Shown here one piece after another: positions 42,538-51,571 of a stretch of DNA of 64,000 nucleotides; the first letter of the stretch is position 1, and every line of letters starts with the position of its first letter. The stretch is from an uncultured Paraburkholderia sp. GTDB lineage: Bacteria > Pseudomonadota > Gammaproteobacteria > Burkholderiales > Burkholderiaceae. The notes below the pieces were generated by a model. The model was not told the DNA's origin and searched no databases. It saw only the letters and a program-made list of their open reading frames with translations. Where the stretch lies: the NCBI GenBank assembly GCA_940747215.1, contig CALNWS010000006.1, forward strand, positions 1-64,000, in the 5' to 3' direction. The position numbers and the translations under genes are program-made.

Positions 42538-43403
42538 ATGACTTACTGTGTCGGGATGGTCGTCGAAGAGGGGCTCGTGTTCCTCTCGGACACGCGCACC
42601 AACGCGGGCATCGATCACATCAGCACGGCGCGCAAGATGTCCGTGTTCGAGCAGCCGGGCGAACGCATGCTGGTGCTGCTGGGCGCGGGTAATCTGTCGC
42701 TCACGCAGGCCGTGCTGCACGAACTCACCGAGCCCGCCGACGCCACCCAGCCGTCGTTGTGGAATGCGCCGACGATGGCGGACGCCGCGCGCGTGATCGG
42801 TCGCGCCGTACGCAGCGTGCATCAGCCGCGAGGCGGAGGCGTTGCAGGAATTTCGGCGTCGACTTCAATTGCAGCTTCATCCTGGGCGGCCAGATCGCGG
42901 GCAACCGGCCGCGGCTTTTCATGATTTATGCGGCGGGCAACTTCATCGAAGCGTCCGCGGTAAATCCGTATTTCCAGATCGGCGAGGCCAAGTACGGCAA
43001 GCCGATCATCGATCGCGTGCTGACGCCCGCCACGCCGCTCGACGAAGCGGCAAAATGCGCACTAATATCGATGGATTCCACGCTGCGCTCGAATCTGTCG
43101 GTCGGGCTGCCGCGCGATCTGCTGGTCTACGAGAAGGATTCGCTGCGCGTCACGCGCTTCGTTTCGATCGACCACGACAACTACTACTTCGAGATGATTC
43201 ACCGCACGTGGGGCGAGCGGTTGCGTCAGGTGTTCGGCGAGATTCCGGATCCTGACTGGAAACAATCGCCGGAAGCGCCGGTGCTGCCGCGCGAACGTGC
43301 GCTGGTACTGCATCGCGGGCCGGTGGATGCCGACGGCGTCGAACATGAACTCGACGCAACGCCCGCACAGACCCCAGCGCAGACGGAGAAGGCGAAAGCA
43401 TAA
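42538..43403 (+). pseudogene. Anbu-type proteasome-like peptidase, frameshifted
   Basis: Ancestral-beta-subunit (Anbu) Ntn-hydrolase. After the initiator Met the Thr nucleophile is residue 2 (MTYCVGMVVEEGLVFLSDTRTNAGID). The reading runs to AVRSVHQ, then shifts at about 42825 to ALQEFGVDFNCSFILGGQIAG, YFQIGEAKYGKPIIDR, MDSTLRSNLSVGLP, DLLVYEKDSLRV, and TAA at 43401. Anbu peptidases are known to occur with ATP-grasp, alpha-E and transglutaminase genes, exactly the order here. A single small indel is the only lesion. Confidence 0.88.
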
Positions 43404-43533
43404 CGGTGCTAGGCGTGGCGTGAGCGGCCGTTGAGGGCTTGCTTCTTCGCGATGCATGCGGCAGAGACAGGCGCGATGGATTTCAAGCCGCGCTAGCGGC
43501 CGATTTGAGCCGAGCGCTGTTGCCGAACAAGAG

Positions 43534-43582
43534 AAGGGCCGTCAAGACCATCCCTCTACGAGATTTGCTGACGGCCCTTTTT
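43534..43582. terminator. Terminator downstream of the Anbu cluster
   Basis: AGGGCCGTCA and TGACGGCCCT form a 10-bp stem with a 24-base loop, followed on the plus strand by TTTT. It lies 130 bases after the Anbu stop codon. Confidence 0.6.
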
Positions 43583-43638
43583 CATGCGTATCTTGCGACA
43601 GACGGTCGGCCAGTCAAACGCGACAGAACCGCCGGGCG

Positions 43639-43675
43639 AAAAAAACCAGCCACGGGTTTGCACCGTGGCTGGTTT
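43639..43675 (-). terminator. Terminator of the porin gene
   Basis: On the minus strand AACCAGCCACGG and CCGTGGCTGGTT form a 12-bp perfect stem followed by seven Us, 37 bases behind the porin stop. Confidence 0.88.
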
Positions 43676-43711
43676 CAACTGCGTGTTGCTTCAGCAGTTC
43701 GCCAAGTTCGA

Positions 43712-44905
43712 TCAGAACTTGTGGCGAATGCCCAAGCTGACCAGTTCTTGCGAGCTGGAAGCCGAGTTGTAGCCGTACGAACCGATTGCTGCGCCTGCGC
43801 CGACCAGAGCGCCGTTCGAAGCGCGTTGCTGGCCGCTTGCGTGCTGGTATGCGCCAACTAGGTAGATGTCCGTGCGCTTCGACAGGTTGTAGTCGCCGCC
43901 CAAAGAAACCTGGTGATGCGTTGCGCTCGAGTCACCGCTAGCCTTCGTGTAGATGTAGCCCACGCCAACCAGCATGGCCGGCGTTGCCTGGTAACCTAGG
44001 TATGCGCCGCCGACGTTGTACTTCTCGGTCGAACCGAAGCCCGAGAATGCGTCCGGCTTGTACTGTGCGTTGCTGTAACGCAGGTCAGCCGTGAACGGGC
44101 CTGCTACGTATTGCACTGCCACCGAAGCGATGCCGATCGACTTGGCAGCCTGGTATGCGCCGTTGACCTGGTTGTCGAACGTGCCGTCCGACGTGCTTCC
44201 GTTCCAGCCACGCGTTGCTGCTGCACCCGTGCCGGTCGTGCGGCTAGCCAGCGTGTTGCCGTTGTCGAGGCGGAAGTAACCTGCTGCGACGCTGAACGGA
44301 CCCGTCGAGTACGTTGCTGCGCCTGCCCACGATTGACCCGAACCCGTTGCACCAGCCACGCCGCCCAGAGCGTACATGCCTTCGAACTGGAAACCGCCCC
44401 ACACCGGCGAGGTGTACTTGATGGCGCTGTTCGTACGCGAGGAGTTGTCGTTGTTGTCGACGTCGCCTGGCGTGGTGAAGGTGGAACCGAAGTAGCTGTC
44501 AGCCGTCAGCGGCTGAACCAAGTCGACCAGCGGATCGTACTGACGACCCAGCGTGACCGTACCCCACTGGTCGCCCGTCAGGCCGACGTAGGCTTGAAGA
44601 CCGAACATCTTGCCGCCTTGACCCAGCTTGCCGCTGTTCAGGTCAAAACCGTTTTCCAACTGGAAAATCGCCTTCAGGCCGCCGCCTAGGTCTTCCGTAC
44701 CCTTCAAGCCCCAGCGATCGCCTTGCAGGTTGCCGCCGACGAGGCCAATCTGATTCGAATTCTTGTTGTTCACATCAACCGTGTTGTGCGCGTACTGGAT
44801 CGATTCATCGATCAAACCGTACAGGGTAACGCTGCTTTGAGCATGTGCCACGCCGGTGATGCCCAGAAGCGCCAGCGAGAGGGTAGACAGTGCGATTCGT
44901 TTCAT
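43712..44905 (-). CDS. Gram-negative general porin (OmpC/Opc-like)
   Basis: Intact 397-residue outer-membrane beta-barrel porin of the beta-proteobacterial porin_4 family. The start is MKRIALSTL at 44905 with GGAGAAAT before it, rather than an in-frame ATG twelve bases upstream. Signal peptide to AHAQ, then SSVTLYGLIDESI, the family opening. FEGMYALGG, DLRYSNAQYK and alternating strands follow, ending SLGIRHKF with the terminal aromatic needed for BAM insertion. It forms trimeric channels for small hydrophilic solutes. Strong terminator and high expression codon use; clearly under purifying selection while neighbours decay. Confidence 0.95.
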   Translation of the reverse strand: MKRIALSTLSLALLGITGVAHAQSSVTLYGLIDESIQYAHNTVDVNNKNSNQIGLVGGNLQGDRWGLKGTEDLGGGLKAIFQLENGFDLNSGKLGQGGKMFGLQAYVGLTGDQWGTVTLGRQYDPLVDLVQPLTADSYFGSTFTTPGDVDNNDNSSRTNSAIKYTSPVWGGFQFEGMYALGGVAGATGSGQSWAGAATYSTGPFSVAAGYFRLDNGNTLASRTTGTGAAATRGWNGSTSDGTFDNQVNGAYQAAKSIGIASVAVQYVAGPFTADLRYSNAQYKPDAFSGFGSTEKYNVGGAYLGYQATPAMLVGVGYIYTKASGDSSATHHQVSLGGDYNLSKRTDIYLVGAYQHASGQQRASNGALVGAGAAIGSYGYNSASSSQELVSLGIRHKF

Positions 44906-45325
44906 CCATTTCTCCATGCAGATGATCAGTTTCGTTGTTGCGGAAAGGATAATAGCTCACGGGCCTACCGACACGAAGGAAGAAAAAAAGACTGTCGCCA
45001 AAAACTGACAAACCGCGCAAATCCTTGATTTAAAGCCGGTTAAAGATTATTTCTATTTGGCAACATTTATTCGTTGACTGCGCATTATTGTTGTTTTGTT
45101 GACAGTGACAGTTGGAATGCCGCGCATTTGAACCGCGGCTTGAAGGTTCTTTGTAATCAAGTCGTCTAGCTTCTTCTTGCGTCGATGTATAGCGTCTACG
45201 TAAAAATGGAGGACGGTCTCGCCGACGCACCGTCTGGACAGGAATGCACCAATAATGAGCAGGCGAAACCATTTATATGGTTTTCGTCGACGCGCAAGAC
45301 GGTCCGCCTGCCTCGCGCGGTCCTG
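44906..45325. other. Porin upstream region
   Basis: About 420 bases, AT-rich near 45030-45110, holding the porin promoter on the minus strand. No gene recognised. I could not assign -35/-10 boxes with confidence. Confidence 0.4.
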
Positions 45326-45490
45326 CTAGTTAGAATTGTGCGGTGCATCTTCGTGACCGTTGTGCTTTGCATAAGTCGCGGCGGCGAGACCCGCTGTGGC
45401 CGCAACCAGCACAGAATTCCACGGATGCCGTCTCACGTAGCGGTCCGCCACGACGGCTTTGCGATAGCACTCCACGAGACCTTGCAGCGC
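45326..45490 (-). pseudogene. DUF883 (ElaB/YqjD-type) protein, C-terminal piece
   Basis: About 54 codons: LQGLVECYRKAVVADRYVRRHP, then a hydrophobic tail WNSVLVAATAGLAAATYAK, the C-terminal membrane anchor of ElaB/YqjD-type ribosome-associated proteins. It has no start; it is fused in frame at about 45490 to a SulP fragment. The N-terminal half is not in the window. Confidence 0.7.
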
Positions 45491-45812
45491 GGCACGCGTG
45501 AGGCGCGGCAGCACGTAGACGATCACCATGGTCGGCACGACGAGACCGCACATCATCGCGAGCGCGCTGCCGTGCAGCCATTCGGTGCCGTTCGACGTGG
45601 CTTCGCGGAAGTGCGCGAGTTGCGCCGTCGCAATGACGATCGCGAGACCGTTCACAAAGCCGAGCATCACCGGATGCGGGACCATGCGAATCAGTTTGCC
45701 GAGCCGCAGCACGCCGAACAGCACCATCAGGATGCCGCTCAGGACGACCGTTGCGAGCAGATACTGTGCGCGCCATGCTGACGACCAGCGCGACAATCAC
45801 CACCGTCTTCGG
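45491..45812 (-). pseudogene. SulP-family permease, middle piece
   Basis: Starts without a start codon at VIVALVVS (about 45812), with a small indel near 45785, then AQYLLATVVLSGILMVLFG, GKLIRMVPHPVMLGFVNGLAIVIA and VVPTMVIVYVLPRLTRA, the middle helices of SulP transporters. The first residues continue precisely from SMAV, the last SulP residues at 24731, so both pieces come from one gene. At its 3' side it is fused to DUF883, and its C-terminus (with the STAS domain) is lost. Confidence 0.82.
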
Positions 45813-45897
45813 CCGTGTACTGGCACATCGGCGGAATGGCGATCCGGTTGCGCAAGGAAACGTCCTTGAACTTGTAGGACTGAAACAGTGCGGACAT
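45813..45897 (-). pseudogene. NADH:flavin oxidoreductase (old yellow enzyme), N-terminal piece
   Basis: MSALFQSYKFKDVSLRNRI, then AIPPMCQYTAEDG: the first 28 codons of an OYE/YqjM-type ene-reductase, with AGGAG eight bases before ATG 45897. It stops at EDG by abutting a SulP fragment. The next residues (LIND...) occur at 46461 on the other strand. Divergent from an ArsR gene. Confidence 0.83.
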
Positions 45898-45985
45898 CGG
45901 GCTAACTCCTGTGAATGCTTGCTTGTAAGGTAGTTCGATAAACATCGAAGTATCAAGTATCGCAGAAACCTTTATCATTTGCAGA

Positions 45986-46318
45986 ATGCGCACCTATAAT
46001 CATCCTGCCGCCGAGGACTTCACACTCGGGCGGCTCTTTCATGCCCTAAGCGACCCCGGTCCGGCTCGAAATCGTGCGGCGCCTGTCCACGGTGGACGAA
46101 GCCACTTGCGGCGATCTGGACGGCGGCCGGCCCAAATCGAGCGTGTCACACCATTTCCAGATCCTGCGCGAGACCGGACTCGTGCGCACGCGCGTAGCGG
46201 GCACGGTGCATCAGAGTTCGTTGCGGCGCGCGCGGAGCTGGACAGCCGGTTTCCCGGCTTGATGAAAGCCATCCTCCGGCAGATCGTCGAAGATCCCGGG
46301 TTCAGTCAGGCGGCGTGA
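45986..46318 (+). pseudogene. ArsR-family regulator, frameshifted
   Basis: MRTYNHPAAEDFTLGRLFHALSDP begins a small winged-helix repressor; a shift near 46055 gives RLEIVRRLSTVDEATCGDL, KSSVSHHFQILRETGLVRTR (recognition helix and wing), and a second shift near 46215 leads to AELDSRFPGLMKAILRQI and TGA at 46316. Divergent from the OYE start, the usual pairing of an ArsR repressor with an OYE-type reductase gene. Confidence 0.8.
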
Positions 46319-46403
46319 TTCGCCGGCCTCGAAAATTCGCAAATGCTACGCCATGCCGCGCATCGGGCACGTGACGTTTGACGAAACGCTGCGCCTAGCC
46401 TCG

Positions 46404-46460
46404 TCACAAGTTGCGCATCAGCGCGAGCAGCGCCGTCGGCGCTGTGCCCTTTTGACAATA
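46404..46460 (-). pseudogene. CheY-like receiver protein, C-terminal piece
   Basis: DGYCQKGTAPTALLALMRNL then TGA (46406-46404): the last strand and helix of a receiver domain, with the conserved Lys in QKG. It begins at the junction with the OYE fragment. The rest of this receiver is at 47669-47969 on the same strand, ending at GKERHNS. Confidence 0.72.
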
Positions 46461-47479
46461 TCCGTCTGATCAACGACTGCACAGCTGGCACCTTGCCGGT
46501 CGCGCGCGGCGGCGCGGGGCTCGTGATCGTCGAGGCGACGGCTGTGTCGCCGGAAGGCCGCATCACGCCGGGCTGCACCGGCATCTGGACCGACAAACAG
46601 GCGCAGGCTTTCGCGCCGGTCGTGGTGGCGATCAAGGCGGCGGGCGCGGTGCCCGGCATCCAGATCGCCCACGCGGGCCGCAAAGCGAGCGCGAACCGTC
46701 CGTGGGAAAGCGACAACCGCATCGCCGAGAACGATAGCCGCGGCTGGCAAACCATCGCGTCGTCCGCGGTCGCGTTCGGCGGCGGCTTGCCGAAGGTCCC
46801 GAAGGCGATGACGTTCGACGACATCGCACGCGTCCGCGAAGATTTCGTCGCTGCGGCAAAACGTGCACGCGACGCCGGCTTCGAGTGGCTCGAACTGCAC
46901 TTTGCGCACGGCTATCTCGGCCAGAGCTTTTTCTCGGTGCACTCGAATCAGCGCGACGACGCCTACGGCGGCAGCTTGGAAAACCGCAGCCGTTTCCTGC
47001 TGGAAACGCTCGCCGCGGTCTGCAAGGTCTGGCCGGAACATCTGCCGCTCACGGCGCGTTTTGGCGTGATCGAATACGACGGCCGCGACGAGGAAACGCT
47101 CGCGGAATCGATCGAACTAGCGAAGAACTTCAAGCGCGAAGTTCTGGACATGCTAAGCGTCAGCGTAGGATTTTCCACGCCGACGGCCGAGATTCTCTGG
47201 GTACCGGCCGGCCTTCCTCGCGCCGATCGCCGAGCGTGTGCGCGGCGAGGCGGGCTTGCCGGTCTCGTCGGCATGGGGCATTGACTCGCCTCGCCTGAGC
47301 TGGCCGACCACTCGGTGAAGAATGGGCAACTGGATCTGCTGATGGTAGGCCGCGCGCCTCTGGCCGATCCGCACTGGCCGTTCCATGCAGCGAAAAAGCT
47401 CGGCGTCGAGCGCCCGTCGTAGACTTTGCTCGCGCCGTACGCGCACTGGCTCGAGCGCTACGCCGTGGCCGAAGCGTAA
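46461..47479 (+). pseudogene. NADH:flavin oxidoreductase (old yellow enzyme), C-terminal piece
   Basis: Starts without a start codon at LIND, with two small indels to about 46500, then ARGGAGLVIVEATAVSPEGR, PGIQIAHAGRKASANRPW, LHFAHGYLGQSFFS, the typical FMN and substrate-site motifs. A shift near 47200, further small indels near 47290, and a TAG at 47420-47422 where Trp is expected (RPS-stop-TLL). Natural TAA at 47477. In the ancestral order it is continuous with 45897-45813 and is followed by the terminator now at 36848. Confidence 0.85.
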
Positions 47480-47491
47480 TTTGATCCTGAC

Positions 47492-47668
47492 CTGAACAAT
47501 CCGTTTCAGATGCCGCGTCGGCACGCGTTCGCGCGACAGGTCCGCCGCCTTGGCATGCGACGAACGATCGGCGGGCAGACGTTCGAGACCATCGGCGACG
47601 AATGTGCCCGAACCGGCGCGGGCGTTCAGATAACCTTCGGAAAGAAGACGCTCGAAGACATCGAGCGT
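47492..47668 (-). pseudogene. MocR-family regulator, piece 2 (end of winged helix and linker)
   Basis: TLDVFERLLSEGYLNARAGS, then GTFVADGLERLPADRSSHAK and the linker to RHLKRIVQ. This is the segment expected after RKTT at 27738 and before VSLIKTAAARAQ at 36904. Only about 177 bases long and bounded by breakpoints on both sides. Both joins restore the reading frame. Confidence 0.8.
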
Positions 47669-47969
47669 TGGAATTGTGGCGTTCCTTACCGGTCTCCCGC
47701 ATGTGGTCTTCATTCAGTGAAGTGAAAGCGACGATGCCGAGACTGTGCGTCGGCAGCAGGTAGTCGAGCAGTGCATTGGCCGTGTCATAGCTGTCGCGCT
47801 CCGGCATCATGATGTCGAGCACCACGACGTTCGGCACCCAGTCCCGCACGCAGCGCAGCGCGTCCGTGCAGCCGCCCGCAGCACGGGCCTCCACGCCTTC
47901 GTAGGAGAGATAGGTGACGAGCGCTTCGGCGGCGCCCACGTTGTCGTCGACGACGAGCACACGCGGCAT
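47669..47969 (-). pseudogene. CheY-like response-regulator receiver, N-terminal piece
   Basis: MPRVLVVDDNVGAAEALVTYL: acidic pair in VVDDN, phospho-acceptor Asp in VVVLDIMMPERDSYD, Thr/Ser position in VAFTSLNED. It is cut at GKERHNS, where the MocR piece begins. The missing last 20 residues lie at 46404-46460. No output domain is encoded, so it was a single-domain receiver. Confidence 0.8.
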
Positions 47970-48062
47970 TTCGTGCAGCACCCGCACTTCGCACGCGCTC
48001 CATCTCTGACAGGTAGACGGTGTTGGGATCATGGATGACCGCATCGGCAAAAAATGATAGCG

Positions 48063-49261
48063 CTAAGCAAACTCCGTTCCTCGTGCGGCGGTGCAGCACA
48101 TTCGATCGGATTTTCGCGCCTTTGCGCGTTGCTGCGTCAGGGACGACTCGTGCTTCGCCGCCGTCCGCAGCGGAAACACGAGCATTGCGGCGGCTAGGCC
48201 GAGCGCGCCGCCAAGCAGCGTTTCCCACGCGCGCGGTGAGCAGCGCGATGGAGTGCACGCCGCCCACCGCAAGCGTCACGATCAGCGTGAAGGCGAAGGC
48301 GCCGCAAGCTACGTCGTAGCGTTCGGGCAGCGCCATCACCATGGCAAGAGCCGTCGCGGCCCAGATCAGCAACGGTGCGTGTTCTCCGAGCGGCAGACAG
48401 ACGAGCCCGAGCGGCACGCCGGCCAGCGTCCCGAAGATGCGCCGCCGCACGCGCTAAACCGTGCCCGCCGCCGACCCGGCCACATACACGCCGTGATCGC
48501 CCACGCCGATTCATCGAGCCCGATCCAGCCATTCAGCGCGACGATGATGAGCGCGCCCACCGCGGATTACAGTCCCATGCAGAATTCCGGCGACCACGCC
48601 GCGTGTCCCGGCACCGGACCGGCGGCGAGCGCGGCAACGACTGCTGGCCGCTCGGCTGGTCCGCTCGACACGCGCGGCACGACCGACGACACCATGCCGA
48701 TCAGCGACGCATCGCAATCGCCCATGCATCCGGCGACCCGAGATGAGCGCTGTATGCGACCAGTTGTCCGATGAAAATCTGCGATCCGATGCCCGCGCCG
48801 AGCACGCCGAAGCGCTTCAGATAGCCCACCAGAAACGCACCGCTGACGAGCGTCAACTCCGGCCCCGCGCGTCCGAGCGACTCGAGCGGCACCGAAAGCG
48901 CGATGAGCGCCGCCGCGCCGAACGCAGCCGCGAGACAGAGCAGAACGAGGTCGCGGCTGGATTCAGCGCGCGTGGTCCTTGCCTCGGAAACGCTCGCCCA
49001 CAGCGCGAAGCTGCCCGCGAGTGTGCCCAGCGAGACGTTGCCCGGCACGTCGTGCGCGATGTCCTGAAGCGTGCCGAGCGCGGCGGCAAGCCCGTAGGCA
49101 GTGACAGGCCGCAAGCCTTTGATGCGCCGATGCGTGCCCAGGTCCAGCTCATCGAGCCACGCAGCAGCCGCATCGAACGGTCGACGCATGACACGGCCTG
49201 GTGCGCCGAGGCGTTCCATGTAACGCTGCCACAGCGTCCGGAAGAACGGTTCGTCATCCAT
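48063..49261 (-). pseudogene. FUSC-family (fusaric acid resistance-like) membrane protein, broken
   Basis: Inner-membrane FUSC-type protein. The N-terminus MDDEPFFRTLWQRYMERLG leads to helices ASFALWASVSE, LVLLCLAAAFGAAALIALS, GAFLVGYLKRFGVLGAGIGSQ. A shift near 48720; TAA at 48567-48569; second helix set GALIIVALNGWIGLDESAW; a shift near 48480; TAG at 48454-48456; then IFGTLAGVPLGLVCLPLGEH and ALAMVMALPERYDVACGAF. It fades out after VFPLRTAAKHESSL. Members export aromatic acids; substrate unknown. At least four lesions, so among the older losses. Confidence 0.78.
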
Positions 49262-49500
49262 ACGCTTCACATTGCCTGAAGATTCAAAACCAAGCATATT
49301 CATACGGACTGCTGCGTTCAAGCGGACCTTATGAGGCGTCGACGGCTTATCGCCAATTCATGACCGCCAACAGCGCGCCTGTCGTGCAAATCCGCCATAC
49401 AGGTCGATTCTTTTCACGTCGGCATGAAAAAGTGACTGAACGGTGGCCGTTTTCGGCGATACTCGCTCACACACAGGCTGGCCAACGGGATGCCCACCAT

Positions 49501-50180
49501 GTGCTGCATGAGTTCACCAAAACGGTCCTGCTCATCGTCGCTGCGCTGTTCCCCATCATCAATCCGCCGGCCACCGCCTTCATCATTCTGAGCCTCGTGC
49601 CGCGCGCGTCGGACGGAGAACGCGCGTATATGGCGCGGCGGATCGTGTTGAACAGTTTCGTGATCCTGCTCGCGTCGCTCTCGATCGGCGCTTATCTGCT
49701 GTCCTTTCTCGGCATCTCGATTCCGGTGCTGCGCGTGGCGGGCGGCATCATCATCGCGATGGCGGGCGGAATCTGCTGCAGGCATCGGACAGCTATTCCG
49801 CCGATACCGACGACAGCGTGTCCGAAAGCGCCGCCTCGCTGGCAAGCCAGCACGCGTCGCTGCAAAACAAACTGTTCTATCCGCTCACCATGCCGATCAC
49901 GGTCGGACCCGGCGCGATCTCTGTGGCGATTGCGCTCGGTACGGGTTCGCCTCGCGAAGGCTTGCAACCAGTGCATTTCATCGGCGTGGGCGTCGCGCTG
50001 GCGTTGCTGTACATCAGCATCTATCTGTGCGTGCGCTTCGCAGGCCATATCGGCAAACTGCTAGGGCCGTCCGGCACGCAGGTCGCCATGCGGCTCTTTG
50101 TGTTCGCGATCTTCTGTATCGGCGTGCAGATTCTGTGGCTCAGTCTCTCAGACCTGCTCAACACATTGCATCTGCATTGA
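49501..50180 (+). pseudogene. MarC-family integral membrane protein, frameshifted
   Basis: Six-helix MarC/UPF0056 protein: EFTKTVLLIVAALFPIINPPA, FIILSLVPRAS, SIGAYLLSFLGISIPVLRVAGG. A small indel near 49775 precedes LLQASDS, then LTMPITVGPGAISVAIALG and VFAIFCIGVQILWLSLSDLL. TGA at 50178. The start is uncertain: GTG 49501 is in frame, ATG 49499 is not. The function of the family is not established. One lesion only. Confidence 0.82.
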
Positions 50181-50205
50181 ACGGATCGAAATGAAGCGCC
50201 ACGTC

Positions 50206-50412
50206 CTAGCTGGAATGCAACGGACGATAGACGTGCTTCGCATTGCGCACCAGCTTGACCAGCCGGATCGCGACACGATGACGGATCAGATGACGGCGCG
50301 TCACGCCAACTATGCCCGCCAGCAGCAGAAACACCGAACCGATTACCGCTGCGCTCGCTACGGTGAGCGAAATATCTATGAGCAATTCGAGCAGGCCGAT
50401 CATGATGAGCAT
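50206..50412 (-). CDS. Small putative membrane protein, 68 residues
   Basis: An open frame from ATG 50412 to TAG 50206. Two hydrophobic stretches (LIMIGLLELLIDISLTVASAAV, IGSVFLLLAGIVGV) are followed by a strongly basic tail (TRRHLIRHRVAIRLVKLVRN), the pattern of a small inner-membrane protein with a cytoplasmic basic C-terminus. Convergent with the MarC gene, 25 bases away. No family recognised; codon use is compatible with a real gene. Confidence 0.5.
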   Translation of the reverse strand: MLIMIGLLELLIDISLTVASAAVIGSVFLLLAGIVGVTRRHLIRHRVAIRLVKLVRNAKHVYRPLHSS

Positions 50413-50509
50413 CCTCTGTCAGTCGGCGTGCGGGGATTCCGGGAAAGTCGCTTTATTCGCCGCGCCGTATCGTGTCTGTTTGCCTCGCATCGTACGGTTC
50501 GAGAATTAG

Positions 50510-51452
50510 CTAAAAATGAGCATGCCGAATGCGCCGGCAACGCAGCCTTTCAGGCGGAAGAAGACAGGGTGCGCAAATGTCAATCAGCGCCCGCACCTTC
50601 GGCGGTGGAAAACTGGTGGGCGGGGAATACTGCGTGAATGCCGACGGGCACAGTCGTCCAATCCGGCAGAAGGCGCACGAGACGGCCGGCCTCGACATCT
50701 GCGGCGATCGAAAAATCCGTCAGCAGGCCGAAGCCGCCACCGGCAAGCGTCGCGGCGCGTGCGGCGTCGGCTGAATTCACGGCGAGAGCGCTCGCGCAGC
50801 GCACGCTTTTGCGCGTGCCGTTGGCGCGCTGCAATTCGATCGTCAACGGATACGGCAGCACCGACATGCAAATGAACGGCCACTTTGCCAGTGCCGCCGG
50901 CGAGCGCGGCTTGTCCCATTGCTCGACGAAAGCCGGACTCACCACTATCCATTTGACGAAGCCGCCGATTTTCACCGCGCAGTAATTCGAATCGGCCAGA
51001 CGCCCGAGCCGGATCGCGACGTCCATGCCCTCCGCGATCAGATCCACATAGCTCTCGTTGCAGATTAGTTCGACGTCGAGGTCCGGATATGCGTGGTGCA
51101 ATTTCACCAGCGCAGGTGTAACCACGAGCGAGCCGTAGTCGTTCGGCGCGCTCACACGCAACGTGCCGCGCACCGGTACACTTTCGCCCGACGCCGCCGA
51201 AAGCGCTTCCTCCGCCGCCTGAATGATCTTGCAACTCGCGTCGCAAAACGCGCGGCCACTTTCGGTCACCTTGAGTTGACGCGTGGTTCGCACGAGCAGA
51301 CTCGCGCCGACCTCGCGCTCCAGCCGCTGGATGTGCATGCTGACCATCGCCTTCGCGAGTCCGAGCCGCGCCGCTGCTGTCAGTGAGCCCGCATCCACGA
51401 CAGCCACGAAAATCGCCAGCCGGTTCAGATTGACGTCGCGCACGTTCGCCAT
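50510..51452 (-). pseudogene. LysR-family regulator with shifted C-terminus
   Basis: Full LysR architecture: helix-turn-helix in the first 65 residues (LAIFVAVVDAGSLTAAARLGLAKAMVSMHI), effector domain VRGTLRVSAPNDYGSLVV, DVAIRLGRLADSNYCAV, GGGFGLLTDFSIAADVEAGRLVRLL. Open for 290 codons to 50580, but the expected end, a PPKVRALIDI-type helix, is in the next frame from about 50620 to 50510. So a one-base indel replaces about the last 12-15 residues. The protein may still bind DNA. It is divergent from the GST gene and presumably controls it. Confidence 0.75.
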
Positions 51453-51571
51453 TTTGATTGTCCATTTTAATTGACTATGTTTCGAAGCTTAGCAGGCTTC
51501 TCGCGCGCCTGAGTGACCGTTAACCTGTCATCACTTTTCACGGAATTGCCCTTCTTTCAAGGACCTTCGCA

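Noticed and set aside
24720..47675. Shufflon with a dedicated invertase
   Set aside because: The breakpoint similarity is too weak, no serine or tyrosine recombinase gene is in the window, and the cuts destroy ordinary metabolic genes. Kept only as a low-interest possibility.
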